Source: Cladorrhinum sp. PSN259 (taxonomy: Eukaryota > Ascomycota > Sordariomycetes > Sordariales > Podosporaceae). Taken from it: DNA of 64,000 nt. Below are positions 33,679 through 45,389 of this stretch, in pieces. Position 1 is the first letter of the stretch; each line of letters opens with the position of its first letter. The stretch lies in NCBI GenBank assembly GCA_033725935.1, contig MU867095.1, positions 1-64,000 on the forward strand. The letters run 5' to 3'. A model generated the notes under the pieces. The model had not been told where the DNA came from. It was given only the letters and a program-made list of their open reading frames with translations, and searched no databases. The position numbers were made by a program, and so were the translations under genes.

Positions 33679-35076
33679 CTATTCTATGCTATATACACAA
33701 AGTCAAAGTAACCGAGTAGGTAAAAAGTTAAAAAGAGTTAAAAAGAGAAACCACAACGCAGAAATAATAATAAAAATAATAAAAAGAACTTCAATTAAAG
33801 AAAAATAAAATAAAAACAAGCGCCAGCTTTTATGCCGTGCCTAAAATAAAAGAAAAAAGAGGTTGAACTGAACTGACTACCTGGATAGAGTTGTGTAAAA
33901 GTGAAAAAAAACAAAAACGCCTTTCCCATGTTTTGATGTGAGTTTTTGTTGCAAAGAAAGCAAGAAGATTTGAACCTATCCATCGTCATTTTAAAAAGTT
34001 TAACAAAAAGAAACTCCCCAAACACCATGCAAAAGAATGAAAGCAAGTGATTTCCTGCCCATTAAAATTTTCAGTGTAAACGGATCTGCCTCCAAAATTC
34101 ACACTGACACGAAACACAAACAACACCACAAGAACCCACACAATGCAGAAAAAGCAAGAACTACAAAATAAGAAGGGGAAAACAAAATAATGTTTGATGG
34201 TGTGAATGACGGTGATAAGCAATCCTCCATATCCATTTCATCCCACTTCCACCCCCCCTCTTACCTCCCCTTTTTCCCTTTTCCCCCTCCCTCGCATTCG
34301 TTCATCTGTCGTATCATCATCCTCCTTCTAGCAGCCACCTGATACCATAATATCATCCTCCCGACGCCCATGGCACAGTATTCTGCGTTAGCCCCTTTCT
34401 TCTTCACCCATTTCTAGTTTCCTCCCCACGACTACTCAAATATTCCCTCCCACAATACTTTATCAATCCCATAGCTCATACCATCACCGCACTTTCCTCC
34501 AATAAACAACATTCACCACAAAGGGTACGTTTTCCAGTTCCTTCATTTAACAAAGACTTCCAAGTTCTCAAAACTAATCATCGCCCGCCTGCCTGCCTGC
34601 CGAAACAAAAAAGTGACCTTGATACAAGCAATGTTTTTTTAACCTAGCAACAGAAAAAATGGAGGTACCTAGGTTCATCTCTCCTAAACACGGGAGCCAA
34701 GCCACAATAACCTCACCAGATAAAAAGATAAACATCGACAAAGAATATGGTTTAAGTTGAATATCGCTAAGGATAATATGCCTCCCAACACCAAAGTTCA
34801 CATAAAAAAGCAAAATAACAAAATCTTAACTCGAAGAAGAAGTGGTAAAAGAGGTTAGGGGTTCAAGTCCCATGAGAATAATCGGCTCGGTTATGTGATT
34901 AATTAAGGATGTAATACATCCCTTTTTTGGCGAAAGCGCTGTCGTGGCAGTGGGTCGTTCCTAATGCGGCCTTACACAGCTATGGCTGTTCTCTCTGAAC
35001 TAAACGCTGTAGTGGTCGGTACAATCGCAAAAATCCCAGTCGCAGTCGCAGGAGCTAAAGCCATCCCACCTCCATA

Positions 35077-37289
35077 CTATTGAGGATAGTAGACCATTCC
35101 TGGAGTCGGCTGCTGGTAATAGAAGGCGTCTGGGCCAGCTGGGACCATGCCCACCATGCCACCATTGGGATATGGTTGAGGGGGCGGGTAACCAGGAGGG
35201 TAACCCGGAACCGCGGAGGGGAGCTCGGCTGCATTGAAATAGTACACTGTTCCATTAAGCTCCTGGGTTACTAGGTTCTGGGATGGGGGTTGACCCGTTT
35301 GTGCGTTGACGGCATCACCTTGCCCTGGAGTTCCGTAGTTAACGGGCGGAGGTTGGTGTCCGGCTGGAACGAAGGTTGGTGCATTGGCATTGGGTGCCAT
35401 GTTGGGCCCGTATGGTTGAGGAGGAGGATAGTAGAAGCTGGCTTGTTGTGGAACTGGATAGGATTGACCATAGTAGCCTGGCTGAGCGAATGCCGTGGGT
35501 TGGAACGGAGCAGCATGAATGGCGCGCTCCGGGATCTGGGAGAGTGGCGTGGCTGCCGAAAGCTGAGAATGATATGACGGGTGCCGGGCATGAGAGTCGT
35601 GGGCATAGCCATTGGGCAGCTGTGGTGGGACTTGATGATGAAAAGCTTGTTGGAAAGGCGTAGGGACATCGGCAGGACGAACGGGCGACTCGATATTCTC
35701 AACAGACACCGTCTTTTGAGGACGTGGCTGGTGCATCGGGAGGTTGGCTGGTTTGATTTCCTGAAAAGTTGGCTTCTGGGGAAGCGGGTGCGTCTGGGGT
35801 GGAGGAAGATCGTTGATAGACGTCTCAGCCACAGCAGGTGCAGGTGCAGGGACAACAGGTTGGACAGGGACTGCGACTGGTACAGGTTGTGGAGGCAGAC
35901 GGACAACAGGCCTTGAACCATCAACCGGCAGAGGGGCCCGGGAAATAGCTGAGCCTGTTGGTGAGAGCATGAACTCGCGTCCAAGATCCGGAGCAATCGA
36001 CGACCGGCGACTGAGAGCAATACTCGGCGAGTAGATGCTCCCGTAGATGCTCCCACCCCAGATGCTGGTTCTCCGGGAGAACCCTCCTGACCCAATTATA
36101 GATCGTGGACCCTTACCCCGAGCCCGCTGCTGATTAGGCCGCAGCGCTCTAGGGATGAATACAAAGGACCTATCTTGGGCAGGGAACACATATCGCGGCA
36201 TGATGGGCGGCGCGTGGTAGGGCAGCGAAACGCGCACCGGCTTGTCACGGCGAAGGGGCGGACGGTGATCAGGCAATTTGGTATACCACTTCAACACAAT
36301 ACCAGGGAAGGTCTTGGGCTCCTTCATCAGGGATGGGATGAACACCCGGACGGTCGTTGTACCGTACGTCTTTTCCGTCGACATAGCACGGTTGATGGGG
36401 GTGCTGGGTGCCGGCGCAAAAGGTATGATTCCGTTGCCATTCGGGGGGCCTTCACGCTCAGGAGCTTGACGGGGTGGCCGTTGGGGTTCAACAACATCTT
36501 GGTGCATGTCATGCTCCCACCTCACCGTGGCGTCAGCCGAGGTCTGTAAATGGGCACTATAGGTGAGTTAGCAAAAATCCTAGAAACCCATTAGATGCGG
36601 CTGCTGACAACGTACCTCATGGGAGTAAACTGCCCCCCAAAAGCACCCCTCCCTCGACCACGAATCCCTCGATTGAATGGCCGGAAGCCGTTGGCGGCAG
36701 GCCCAGAGTGACGATGGTCATGCAGGAAGAAAGCCCCCCTGTTGGGCACGAAAGCCGGGTCTGCGTCTCTTGCCTTTCTGTATTCCTCGTGCTCGCGCCG
36801 TTTCTGTTCTTGAACCGGAGCCCGCGGTTGTTTGACAGAGTACGAAGCCGAGCTCACTATGACGGGGGCGTTGTCTCTGACAGATGTCGTGGACTTGATA
36901 TCGTCGAACTCTAGCTCCTCTCCTTGGTGACCCTTGTCGGCCAGTGAGAGCTGCTTGAGCATGGTATCCGCTTCGGCCACAACAGGGTCGGCTGCCTTTT
37001 GAACAGGACTCTTGCGAGACGCTGTACCACCCTGACGCCTCCCGCCGTGCTTCGCAGTACCGTTGCCTAGGGCCTTCTTTGCACTGGGTATTGTTGGTGA
37101 CGTCTCGTCGATATTGCTCGTATCGCTATCGTTGGCGGGGTCGTGTTCATCGCTAACGACAGACCCCTCGGTCATCGAGTCGTCCTCCAACTCCAGTGCG
37201 TCAACGCCCTCGTCGTTTTCATCATCTTCGGTACGGCGACGATGGCCGATGGTCTTTTTCCGCCGTGGTGCTGTGCCGGCTGCTGCCAT
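35077..37289 (-). CDS. Barentsz/CASC3-like protein with Btz (SELOR) domain
   Basis: Exon 1 is 37289..36616 and exon 2 is 36556..35077, giving 717 residues. The start MAAAGTAPRRKK is followed by an acidic region. The Btz domain is split by the intron: DADPAFVPNRGAFFLHDHRH (176 to 194), then a Gly/Arg-rich linker, then VRWEHDMHQD (236 to 245), matching DPAYVPRKGxFFxHD and GRWEHD of CASC3. That region binds eIF4AIII and RNA in the exon junction complex. The basic middle (VLKWYTKLPDHRPP) is followed by about 400 Pro/Gln/Tyr-rich disordered residues ending in repeated PGYPP and YYPQ segments. Presence of EJC parts is known in intron-rich ascomycetes. The match is by motif only. Confidence 0.85.
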
Positions 37290-40200
37290 TGTATGGGGTG
37301 TCAGGCGCCAGGGGAGGGGCAAGTGCAGCTAGGCTAAGCGTTGCAGGGAGCTGCGATGATTGCGGGACCGCTCGATATCATGCGCTGCTGATGAGTGAGG
37401 ACGTGTAACCTCTCGAAGCTTACTGAGTCCGGCGGGACAAGCTCGGTGTTTTGTGGCGTACGTGACAGCGCCGTCGTACTCTGTAACGAGAATTCAATAG
37501 CGTCCAAATGAGGCCAGGAACGAAGATGTACGTCAGGGCCAAGATGGGAGAGACTGACAACCTTAGCTAAAGGCAGCTAGAAGAAAGCGGCGGCTTGGTT
37601 GAAAGGATCCCCGGGTGAGTCTGGCTGTTGAAAAAGACTCGGGTCAAAGATGCAAATGCCACACCTGCAGCAAATATGCTTCGTTCGAGGCGTCGTCGCT
37701 GCGTCGCTGGTAGTCGTCTGTTCGATGCTGCGAAAGCGGCCCCAGAGACAAAACAGAAGCTAGGGTGCTGGTCTAAAGCAGAGGCGAATTAACTCCTCTG
37801 ACACCCTCCTGGCAGGCGGCAGCCAAGGGAGATGGAGAATCGAGCGAGGGATCCGTTGGAAGGGGCCGGGCCGGGGGGGGATCAAGGGGAGGGGAGGGAA
37901 GGTGCAGCAGAAAACAAGAGATGCCGTCTTCTCTCTCTACCTTTTTTTTTTTCAACAGGCTGGGGGGAGGTTTGAATTGGGGATTGGGAGGTTGAGGGCA
38001 GGTGGTGGCTCAGGCATATGGCCGCTGACTTTCCGTTCCCGCCAGAAAGGCTACCCGCGCTTCTGCCCTGGAGAGCCAATTTTTTTGCCCTGTCTGACTG
38101 GTTCGTGCAGGGGGGGCACGTCTCTCCATTGAGCAGCCGCCAGGCTTGCTGTCAAGGATCTGGTTGAAATGCCACCGGTCACGGACCGTCAAAAGGCTTG
38201 TGCTTCCCTTCGATTTTCCAATCGCGATTCTCTCTCAAAGTCATCCAAGAATGACGGCAAGGATAGAAGCTCTACAATCCCTGTCTCTGAACACCACCAT
38301 TTCTTTCAATGTGGAATCATGGTCATCCGGTACCGTTGACGCCGTTACGAATATCAAAGCAACTTACCCGGAGAGTTTGACGCCTCTCATCCGCAAGTTT
38401 CACTGCTAGCACAAATCGCCTCACAAAAAAGACAATCCCCGAGGCACGGCCAGCTTGTGATAGACACACTTGACGACCTGAACCTCCACGGCTGCCTGAC
38501 TGCACCCTCGATCAAAAGAGGCGGTACAAACAGACCACCACGGAGCCTAATAATCCACAGTCTCGACCAGACGCGAACCTCAAACCCTGATTGGTGGTTC
38601 GAGTTGCTCACCGGCCGCATCGTGTTTTTTTTTCCTGTGTCCCCGGAAAACATGGAAGGTCCGTATTGGGCAAAAAAGGTAGGGAAAAGAAAAGAGAGAT
38701 GCATGGTTACATCCAGACACCCAAGAGTTGGGTAGATCCTGACTATCCATCGGTCCATCTGACGACCAATCCCATCCCCCTCTTTTGACGAGAATCACAG
38801 ATCACTTCATCATAATTGATCACAGATATATGATGAGGCAAATATCCCGCCCGAGAAGGTTCAGATGGTTTTGAAAATGCCGCCGGAAAAGCTTTCCGTG
38901 AGGAATAATTGCCTTTACCGATCGTGCGGTTGATACGGGATGGATCTCCCTGTGAATGAATGAAATGGATCGTGGTTGGGTGGGATATGCCGAGCGCAAA
39001 AGGTATGACCCCCACATGTTCAAGTCCTGGTAACAACCAATGCAAACTCGGCTTTCTTTTAATTGTCGTTTCTCCTTGACCAATGTAGACGACTTTGAGA
39101 ACGAATCTGATATTGACGGAGATTTTTTCCTTCTTTCTTGATGCAGTCTAACCTTGTAGCTACACAAGTTGCCATAATCCGTGCCACGGTCGCGGCCGCC
39201 AGTGTGTGTTCTGTGTTACAAACACATGTTTACTGTCGCTTTCCGAGACGGGGCTCAAACTCCATTAATCGGCCAAGACAACCGAGAATGTAATTTGTCT
39301 CACAGTTTTCTTTGGTTCAAACTTGCAGTCCCTTATGCAAATCTCTTGAGCCCGTGTAGAACATCAACCAACTACTAATATGTTCTCTTCCTCATCCTTG
39401 GGGGACATTCTACGCCCAATAAGGTGATCCCCAGAACTCTTAACTACTATAAAGTGTTTAGATGACGTTTTGTTTTGTTTTGGATATCATGTGTTATTGT
39501 ATTCTATTCTAGATGCCTTTTTTCTATCAACCGGGTTTTTAAAGTTCCAATCTTTCAAGGCAAGTCCACTAATAAAACGAGTTTTCAATTTCCCCAATTC
39601 TCTCTATACTATCTATACTATCTATACTATCTATACTATCTATACTATCTATACTATCTATACTATCTATTCTATCTATACTATCTATTCTATCTATACT
39701 ATCTATACTATCTATATATATAGACACTTTACACCATCAAACACCCACACCATTAGGTTTCTTTTCTCGGTTATTTAGTCAATAGATATTTTTGCACCTC
39801 CATTTTTCCAAAGTCGGCAAAAATCCTTTCTCTTGTTTCTTCGCTAATTTATATTTCAACATAACCCAGACTAATTACCTAGTACATACCTACGGACTTT
39901 AACATACCAAGTGTAGTTTTCAACAGGTCCAAGTTATTTTTTGGACTGTCTTAGAAAAAAATAACTAACCCACACGTCATCAGTAATAAGCTATTTGTAG
40001 TAGGAAAGGCTTTCGAGTTTATTTTAATTTACAAATACCGCCTGTTGATAAACCATGTCTGCTCTTTTACTATTTATGCCTTCTCATCAGTACGACTTCG
40101 TCATTCAAGATGCGTAGGTGCTCCAGGTCTTGACATACCGGCTGACACTCATACTGACATAGTTATGGCAGTGGGAAAATTGCCCATCAAGACACTCATG

Positions 40201-40807
40201 AGCCATACTCTACTTAAATGAATGGGCTTAGGATATATTTTAATACTTTTTATTTCAATTCCGCTACCAAACATCAAGAGTGAGTGAGGAGGTCCCCCTT
40301 CATTTCGTCCATCCTTGAACAGTCACTCTTCCAAACCCAACCTTCTTCAGACCTCCCTCCTTCTTCGCTCGGTCGAATATAAAGTAAATACAACATAGAA
40401 TTCTTGTATGTAAAAAAAAGGTCGTGTTGTTTCTTCCCGTGTGCAATGGCGTTATTTGAGTTGTGTTGTTGTCGTTTCATGTATGCTCTTTCTTTTTTCT
40501 CCCTCCTCCTCCTCCCAAGTGCCCACTTTTCCCACAACCCACCACCCATTTCCCCGGACATACAAATACACATGCAAGACGCATATAGAAACACTACCTT
40601 CAACATGATTATAGGAAACACCAAAACAGAGAAGAACAGTTGTGTTGGGTAGGTCAAGGCTCGCTGTTTCCTCTTTATCGTATTGTCGTAGACTTGGCGG
40701 GACTAACCATAAACTTGCAGGAAACGGAAGGTACTTGCATAATACCGAGCAAGACCCTTCATGCGAGGCCCAAAGAGTGTAGCCAACTTCCGATGAACCT
40801 TACATTC
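37290..40807. other. 3.5-kb intergenic region upstream of the Barentsz-like gene
   Basis: Promoter and leader of the Barentsz-like gene plus the 3' region of TOM70. Short frames only. The notable element is the nonanucleotide tandem array at 39603 to 39719. Confidence 0.5.
39603..39719. repeat. Tandem array of 9-nt unit CTATCTATA
   Basis: About twelve copies of the unit run end to end, two of them with CTATCTATT variants, and then decay into TATATATA. Because the unit is 9 nt and stop-free in two frames, it creates artificial open frames of repeated YTI or YLY residues, which I do not regard as protein. Confidence 0.9.
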
Positions 40808-42773
40808 CTAAAGAGGCATGCTTGGGGCTCCACCCATACCTGACAGCTTGTTCGCCAGCTTGGGATACTTCTCCTGCACTTGTATTTGAGTCCTTGTAGC
40901 CTCAGCGTACGATAGCGCATTGACCAATTCGCCCTCAGTGCGAGCAAGCTCGGCGGCGCGCTCGAAATACTTGAGCGCATCCACTACGCGGCCCTGTTGG
41001 AGGAGAAGTTGTGCCATGGTGGCAACAGCGATATCACATTCCGGATCAACTGCGTAAAATTCGATTAGCAACTCATACCGTAGTAAAAATTCAGACCAAA
41101 CTTACTGATCAATGCCTTTTCGCAAAGCTTTTCTGCCTCGGTGAAGTCCTGCTTCCACTGGAAGAGTGCAAGAGACTTGTTGATAAGAGGCAGAACGTTC
41201 ATAGCGGTGGGCTTAGTCTCCTTCTCAAGCTCGATGGCCGTGTCGAAGTTGTCAATCGCCTCGCTGAACTTGGACTGGTCAAGGAGGATCTCGCCGTAGT
41301 AGTTGTACACATCGGGGGTCTTGGGGAAGTTCTTGATACATCTCCTGAATGTTGCCATTGACGAGGCAATCGATCCCATCTTGTACTGCGTTACGCCGAG
41401 CTGAATGTGGGAGAAGATGAAGTCTTTGTCCAAATCGATCGACTTCTGGTAGTCTTTTTGCGCCTCCGCAAAATCACCCTTTATGAAATGAAGCTGCGCA
41501 CGGTGGTAATAGATGTCAGGGTCCTGATCATTCTGGGCCAGAGCGGCGTTGAAGTCCTCCTCAGCCTTCTCGGGGGAGCCAAGCTCGAGATTCATGCTCG
41601 CGCGCTTGATATAACTCTGAGTCAGGGTAGGATCAAGCTCAATGCTCTTGGACAGATCCTGCAGGGCCTCCTCATGCTTGCCGTGGAGGCACTGGAAGGT
41701 TCCACGAAGGTTGTATCCGTAAGCCTCATACTCTCCAAGGTCGCCCAACTCAAGGGCCTTCTTGAATGCCGCCCAAGCATCGTCGTATGCAGGCGCCGCC
41801 TTGTTGTCCAATGCCTTGAGACCCTTCTGCAGCTGACCCTTTCCAGTTTCCTCGGAGTGCTCAACCTCGTCCTCCAGACCAGCCGGTCTCGGCTTGGCTC
41901 TGAAGCTCTGGAGGTAGTTACCAACAAAAGTAGGGCTGGGAAGTCTGGCCTCCTTGGTCGCAAGAATCTCCTTTGCCTTGGAATCGGCAAACTTCTTGAG
42001 AAGTCGCTCAACAGCCTGTGCACTCTGCTCGTTCCTGAACCCGTCGATAATGCAGCTAGCAGTGAAGTCGAGCAGGGCCTCGCTGTACTTGCCGAGGTGG
42101 TCGTAGGCATTGGCGCGGCGGTTGAGGGCCTTTACATACTCGGGGTCGAGCTGAACGGCGGCGGTGGTATCCTCGACAACCTTTTCCCAGTCGGCAAGGG
42201 CATTGTAGCAGGCAGCTCGATTTGAGTAGTATACGGCCTCGGGTTTGCAGAGGATGGCCTGAGAGTACAAGTCGATAGCCGATTGGAAGTCTTTTTGGCC
42301 ATAGGCCTTGTTGCCGGCCTCCTTCAACTTGGCCGCATACTCCCTGCGTTCGGCGTCGGATAGACTAAGAACAGAGCTCTCAGTAATCTCGGGAAGCTCA
42401 TTAACGCCCTCGACCTTTGCTGCTTGCGCGACCTTCTCGTCTTGGTTTCCATCAGTAGAGTTGGTGACGTCGGCTTCCCTCTCGGCTTGTTTCCGTTTAC
42501 GGCGCTCCTTCTTACTGAGTTTCGGCGTGGAATCCTGTGCGCTAGGTTAGACAACGAGGATGGCCAAGCAGGTGGCGGATTGCTTACCTCGGGACCCTTG
42601 CGGATATAGTAGACGGCTCCAGCAGCGGTAACGACAACGGCAACACCGGCAATGGTGTAGACAACGGCCTTGTTCTCTGACACCCAGTTGGAGAGGCGGT
42701 CCCACAGCGAAGAGTCGGCGGGGACCGTCACTGGAGTGATCCCCGCGGGACTTGACGGAATGGTGGGAGCCAT
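40808..42773 (-). CDS. tom70: TOM70, mitochondrial import receptor with TPR repeats
   Basis: Exons are 42773..42588, 42534..41106 and 41049..40808, giving 618 residues, the usual size. The N-terminal transmembrane anchor is at about 36 to 57 ([22 protein letters not shown] region). A Lys/Arg-rich linker ([12 protein letters not shown]) follows, then TPRs from about 118 ([20 protein letters not shown]) to the end. The first TPRs carry the family's clamp for Hsp70/Hsp90 tails; the C-terminal set binds presequence-less preproteins such as carriers. Introns have CTAACC and GCTAATC branch sites. The ATG at 42773 was chosen because the anchor begins soon after. It diverges from ABZ2. Confidence 0.95.
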
Positions 42774-43704
42774 GCTCTTGCTCTCTGTGATGGTGGGGAT
42801 GGGGGGGTAACAGACTGCGGAGATGCTAGACAATTAAAAAACCGGTTGTATTCCGAATGCCAGGACAAAAATGGGATTATAAAAGTATTGTCACTAGCCG
42901 AGCAGTTCGGGGGCCGTTTCTGTTGTTGTGCGGTGATGCAAGTTTGTGTTTTGCATAGAAACTGGAAAGCTGGGCAGCTGCAAGCAAGTTCTCAGCCGAG
43001 CGAAGAGCTTCGATGGAATAAAAAAAATTTGGGTTCCCGCGGCCGTCGTCGGTCGGCTGTCGCACACAGCGCGTCCACTCTCAATTGACTCTTGTTGCCC
43101 CACCATTCGGCTTTTTCCAACCTTCCATGTGTGGCCAACGGTAAATTACTCGTGTATCTTACAAAAAGTGTAAACATCACATCCTTTTCTGTTTGAAGCT
43201 TATTTTCATGTGATGACTTTCTCAGTTTGTGAGTGGCACCTCAAGCATTTCTCACTTCCCAGGTTTTGGACACACAATCCAAGAACTAGCTCAACGCTAC
43301 TGAAGAGCATCCTGGACATACTGCATGTCATTCGTTAGAAACAGGTACAGAGTGGTCCCGTTGGTCCACGTATGTAGGTACAGTACATACCGGAGATGAA
43401 AAGATACGGATACCCCAACGGGCATATTTTTTCCAATGATAAAGCTTCTTTCTCTCTCACCAGTCTTTACTCTGCCTTAGGCAAGCATACATTTACCCCA
43501 CCCAAAGTGTCACTGTACCTAGCTTCCCCGGAAACCAGGAAACAAAACCCCTGGATCCCTTCTCCAGCAAGAAGTGCCCGCTGTAAATTCAGGGGTCAAT
43601 CTCACTCACTTCTACCGCTCTCACAGAATGAACAAAAAGTGAAGCCATTCACAAACTCACAAAATCTTTCACACAAAACATCTCCATTTCGAAATCAAAC
43701 CACC
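42774..43704. other. Divergent promoter region TOM70 / ABZ2
   Basis: About 930 bases. The right third stays open in the ABZ2 frame from an ATG at 43396, so part of it could be coding if an upstream start is used. It is CT-rich near the ABZ2 start, like a leader. Confidence 0.55.
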
Positions 43705-44690
43705 ATGTCAGCCCCTCCTCCAGACTTCCAAATCTTCACAACCCTCCGATATGACCCCCTCCTCCTCACGCTCCCCACCCACAATCCCCCCCTCACGCAC
43801 GCGGGGTACAACCACACCACCCAGTCCCCCTTCTACATGCTCCCATACCACCGAGACCGCCTCCTAGCCTCGGCCAAACACTTCAACTTCTCGCAAAAAG
43901 CAATCGACCTCCTCACAAGCCCTTCCGCCTTACAAACCCTCTCACAAACCATCACCTCTCAGATCCCAGACCACCACCCATCCTCACCACCACACCGAGT
44001 GCGGGTCGCCATCTCACCAGACGGCACCATCTCAGTAACCGCGTCTGAGATCCCCCCTGTCCCCCTCAGTAATCTCTTTCCTTCCTCCCTTCCATCATCA
44101 CCTGGACCAACAACAACAACAAACCCTTCTATCAACCCAGACGACATCTTTCAAGTACTAGTGGACACCAACTCGAGAACGAACCCGTCAGAATACACGC
44201 ACTACAAAACCACGTCCCGAAAGTCCTACGACTCCGCCCGCGAGAGAGCCGGCATCGTCAACCCTGCGGATAAGAAAGAAGTGCTCATCGTCGATGAGAG
44301 CAGCCAGGAGGTGATGGAAGCATCAATAACGACACCTTACTTCTTTCGCGAATCAAAATGGGTCACTCCGCTCGTTCGTGAACAACATCAAAGACAAGAA
44401 CAGCAACAAACCCCCGAAAAATATCAAGGTGGTCAAGACGGGACAAGTAGACGTTGGGCTTTAGAGACGTAAGTACTTAACTTGCATTAACCTACCTTGG
44501 CGGGTTGTATTTTGTAAATTGTAAACTGTGAACTGTGAAACAGGGTATCATTATACTAACAAGTATGGCCATGCGTAGTGGGATCGCAACAGAAGCCAAG
44601 ATTCTTGTCAATTCCCTGGTAGACGGGGAGCAATGCTGGCTAAGTAATGGTGCAAGAGGCTTCTTTCCAGGTGTGATAAGGCTGGCGTAA
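43705..44690 (+). CDS. abz2: 4-amino-4-deoxychorismate lyase (Abz2-like, class IV PLP fold)
   Basis: Exon 1 is 43705..44468 and exon 2 is 44579..44690, giving 291 residues. It is read as the enzyme that releases pyruvate and p-aminobenzoate from aminodeoxychorismate in folate synthesis. Support: FTTLRYDP near the start; HYKTTSRKSYDSARERAG with likely PLP lysine K168; EVLIVDESSQEVMEASITT; KWVTP; SRRWAL; and the exon-2 end CWLSNGARGFFPGVIRL. Exon 2 begins after an ATACTAACAAG branch site. The start has a CACCATG context; the same frame is open 103 codons upstream to another ATG at 43396. Class IV aminotransferases share the fold, so the exact reaction is inferred. Confidence 0.82.
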
Positions 44691-45389
44691 ACTGCTCAAA
44701 CATGCCAGTGACTGTTTGGCTGGTATCTGAAGTGGAACACCGTTCAAGAGCAAAAAACATTTGTTGGGCAATAGAAAACATGGCTTCAACTCACACCGCC
44801 AAGGGCGTCTTTCCTGCCTTGCCCTTCTTGACGCCCCTATTGCCCAGTCGCAATCTGTTCCAGGAACGACCGAGGTGCACACGTTTTGCCGCAGCTTTTG
44901 GAGACGGTGAACAGTCATCCGAAACTCATCTTCTAGTATCGGCTCCATATTATTGTTATTCAACCTGAACAGTAAAATATGACGCACCCGCACACATATA
45001 TCTTGATAAGGAATCGCCAGGTTTACCTGACTCGGGCGGGCAGGGGGGAAACTCAATATTTTATGCTCATCCTAACACTACCAAAGTTCAATGAGAGGGT
45101 TTTGTTGTCCCCTTTCCCCGAGTCTGACACGATAAACACCGTCCTCTATCCACAACAATGAACTAACAACCCCCTTGTCCGAGAACTATTCTTATCATTC
45201 CCGATAGCGGTATGCTAAGCAAACTAACATCAATAACACCCACTCAAGGCCCAAACCTCATAGAAGACAGGAGGCGCAGGAACAGCCTCGCTTCTTGCTA
45301 TCTTCGTCGGCTGCCTCCTGCTGCTAGGCGGCCACGAATAAAAGAGGCCCATTAGGGAACAAAGGTTTCGGTAGCTCAGAGTTAGACGC
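44691..45389. other. Convergent intergenic region ABZ2/protease
   Basis: About 700 bases between two facing 3' ends. Nothing beyond short frames is seen. Confidence 0.55.

Larger units (their letters stand above)
32769..35076. other. Intergenic region with G-run and microsatellites
   Basis: A long non-coding stretch between the CofD-family start and the end of the Barentsz-like gene. It contains an 18-base G run at 33005 to 33022 followed by TTTGGC hexamer repeats, and an (ATCCT)n tract at 33651 to 33678. The part from 33.5 to 34.9 kb is rich in A and T. No gene is seen. Confidence 0.55.

Noticed and set aside
34851..34872. B-box-like GGGGTTCAAGTCCC
   Set aside because: No pairing T stem of five base pairs, no A box at the right distance and no acceptor stem, so not a tRNA.
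38387..38758. 123-codon minus-strand frame upstream of the Barentsz-like gene
   Set aside because: No recognisable domain; overlaps another frame of similar length.
39470..39778. Open frames of repeated YTI and YLY residues
   Set aside because: Produced by the 9-nt tandem array; not coding.
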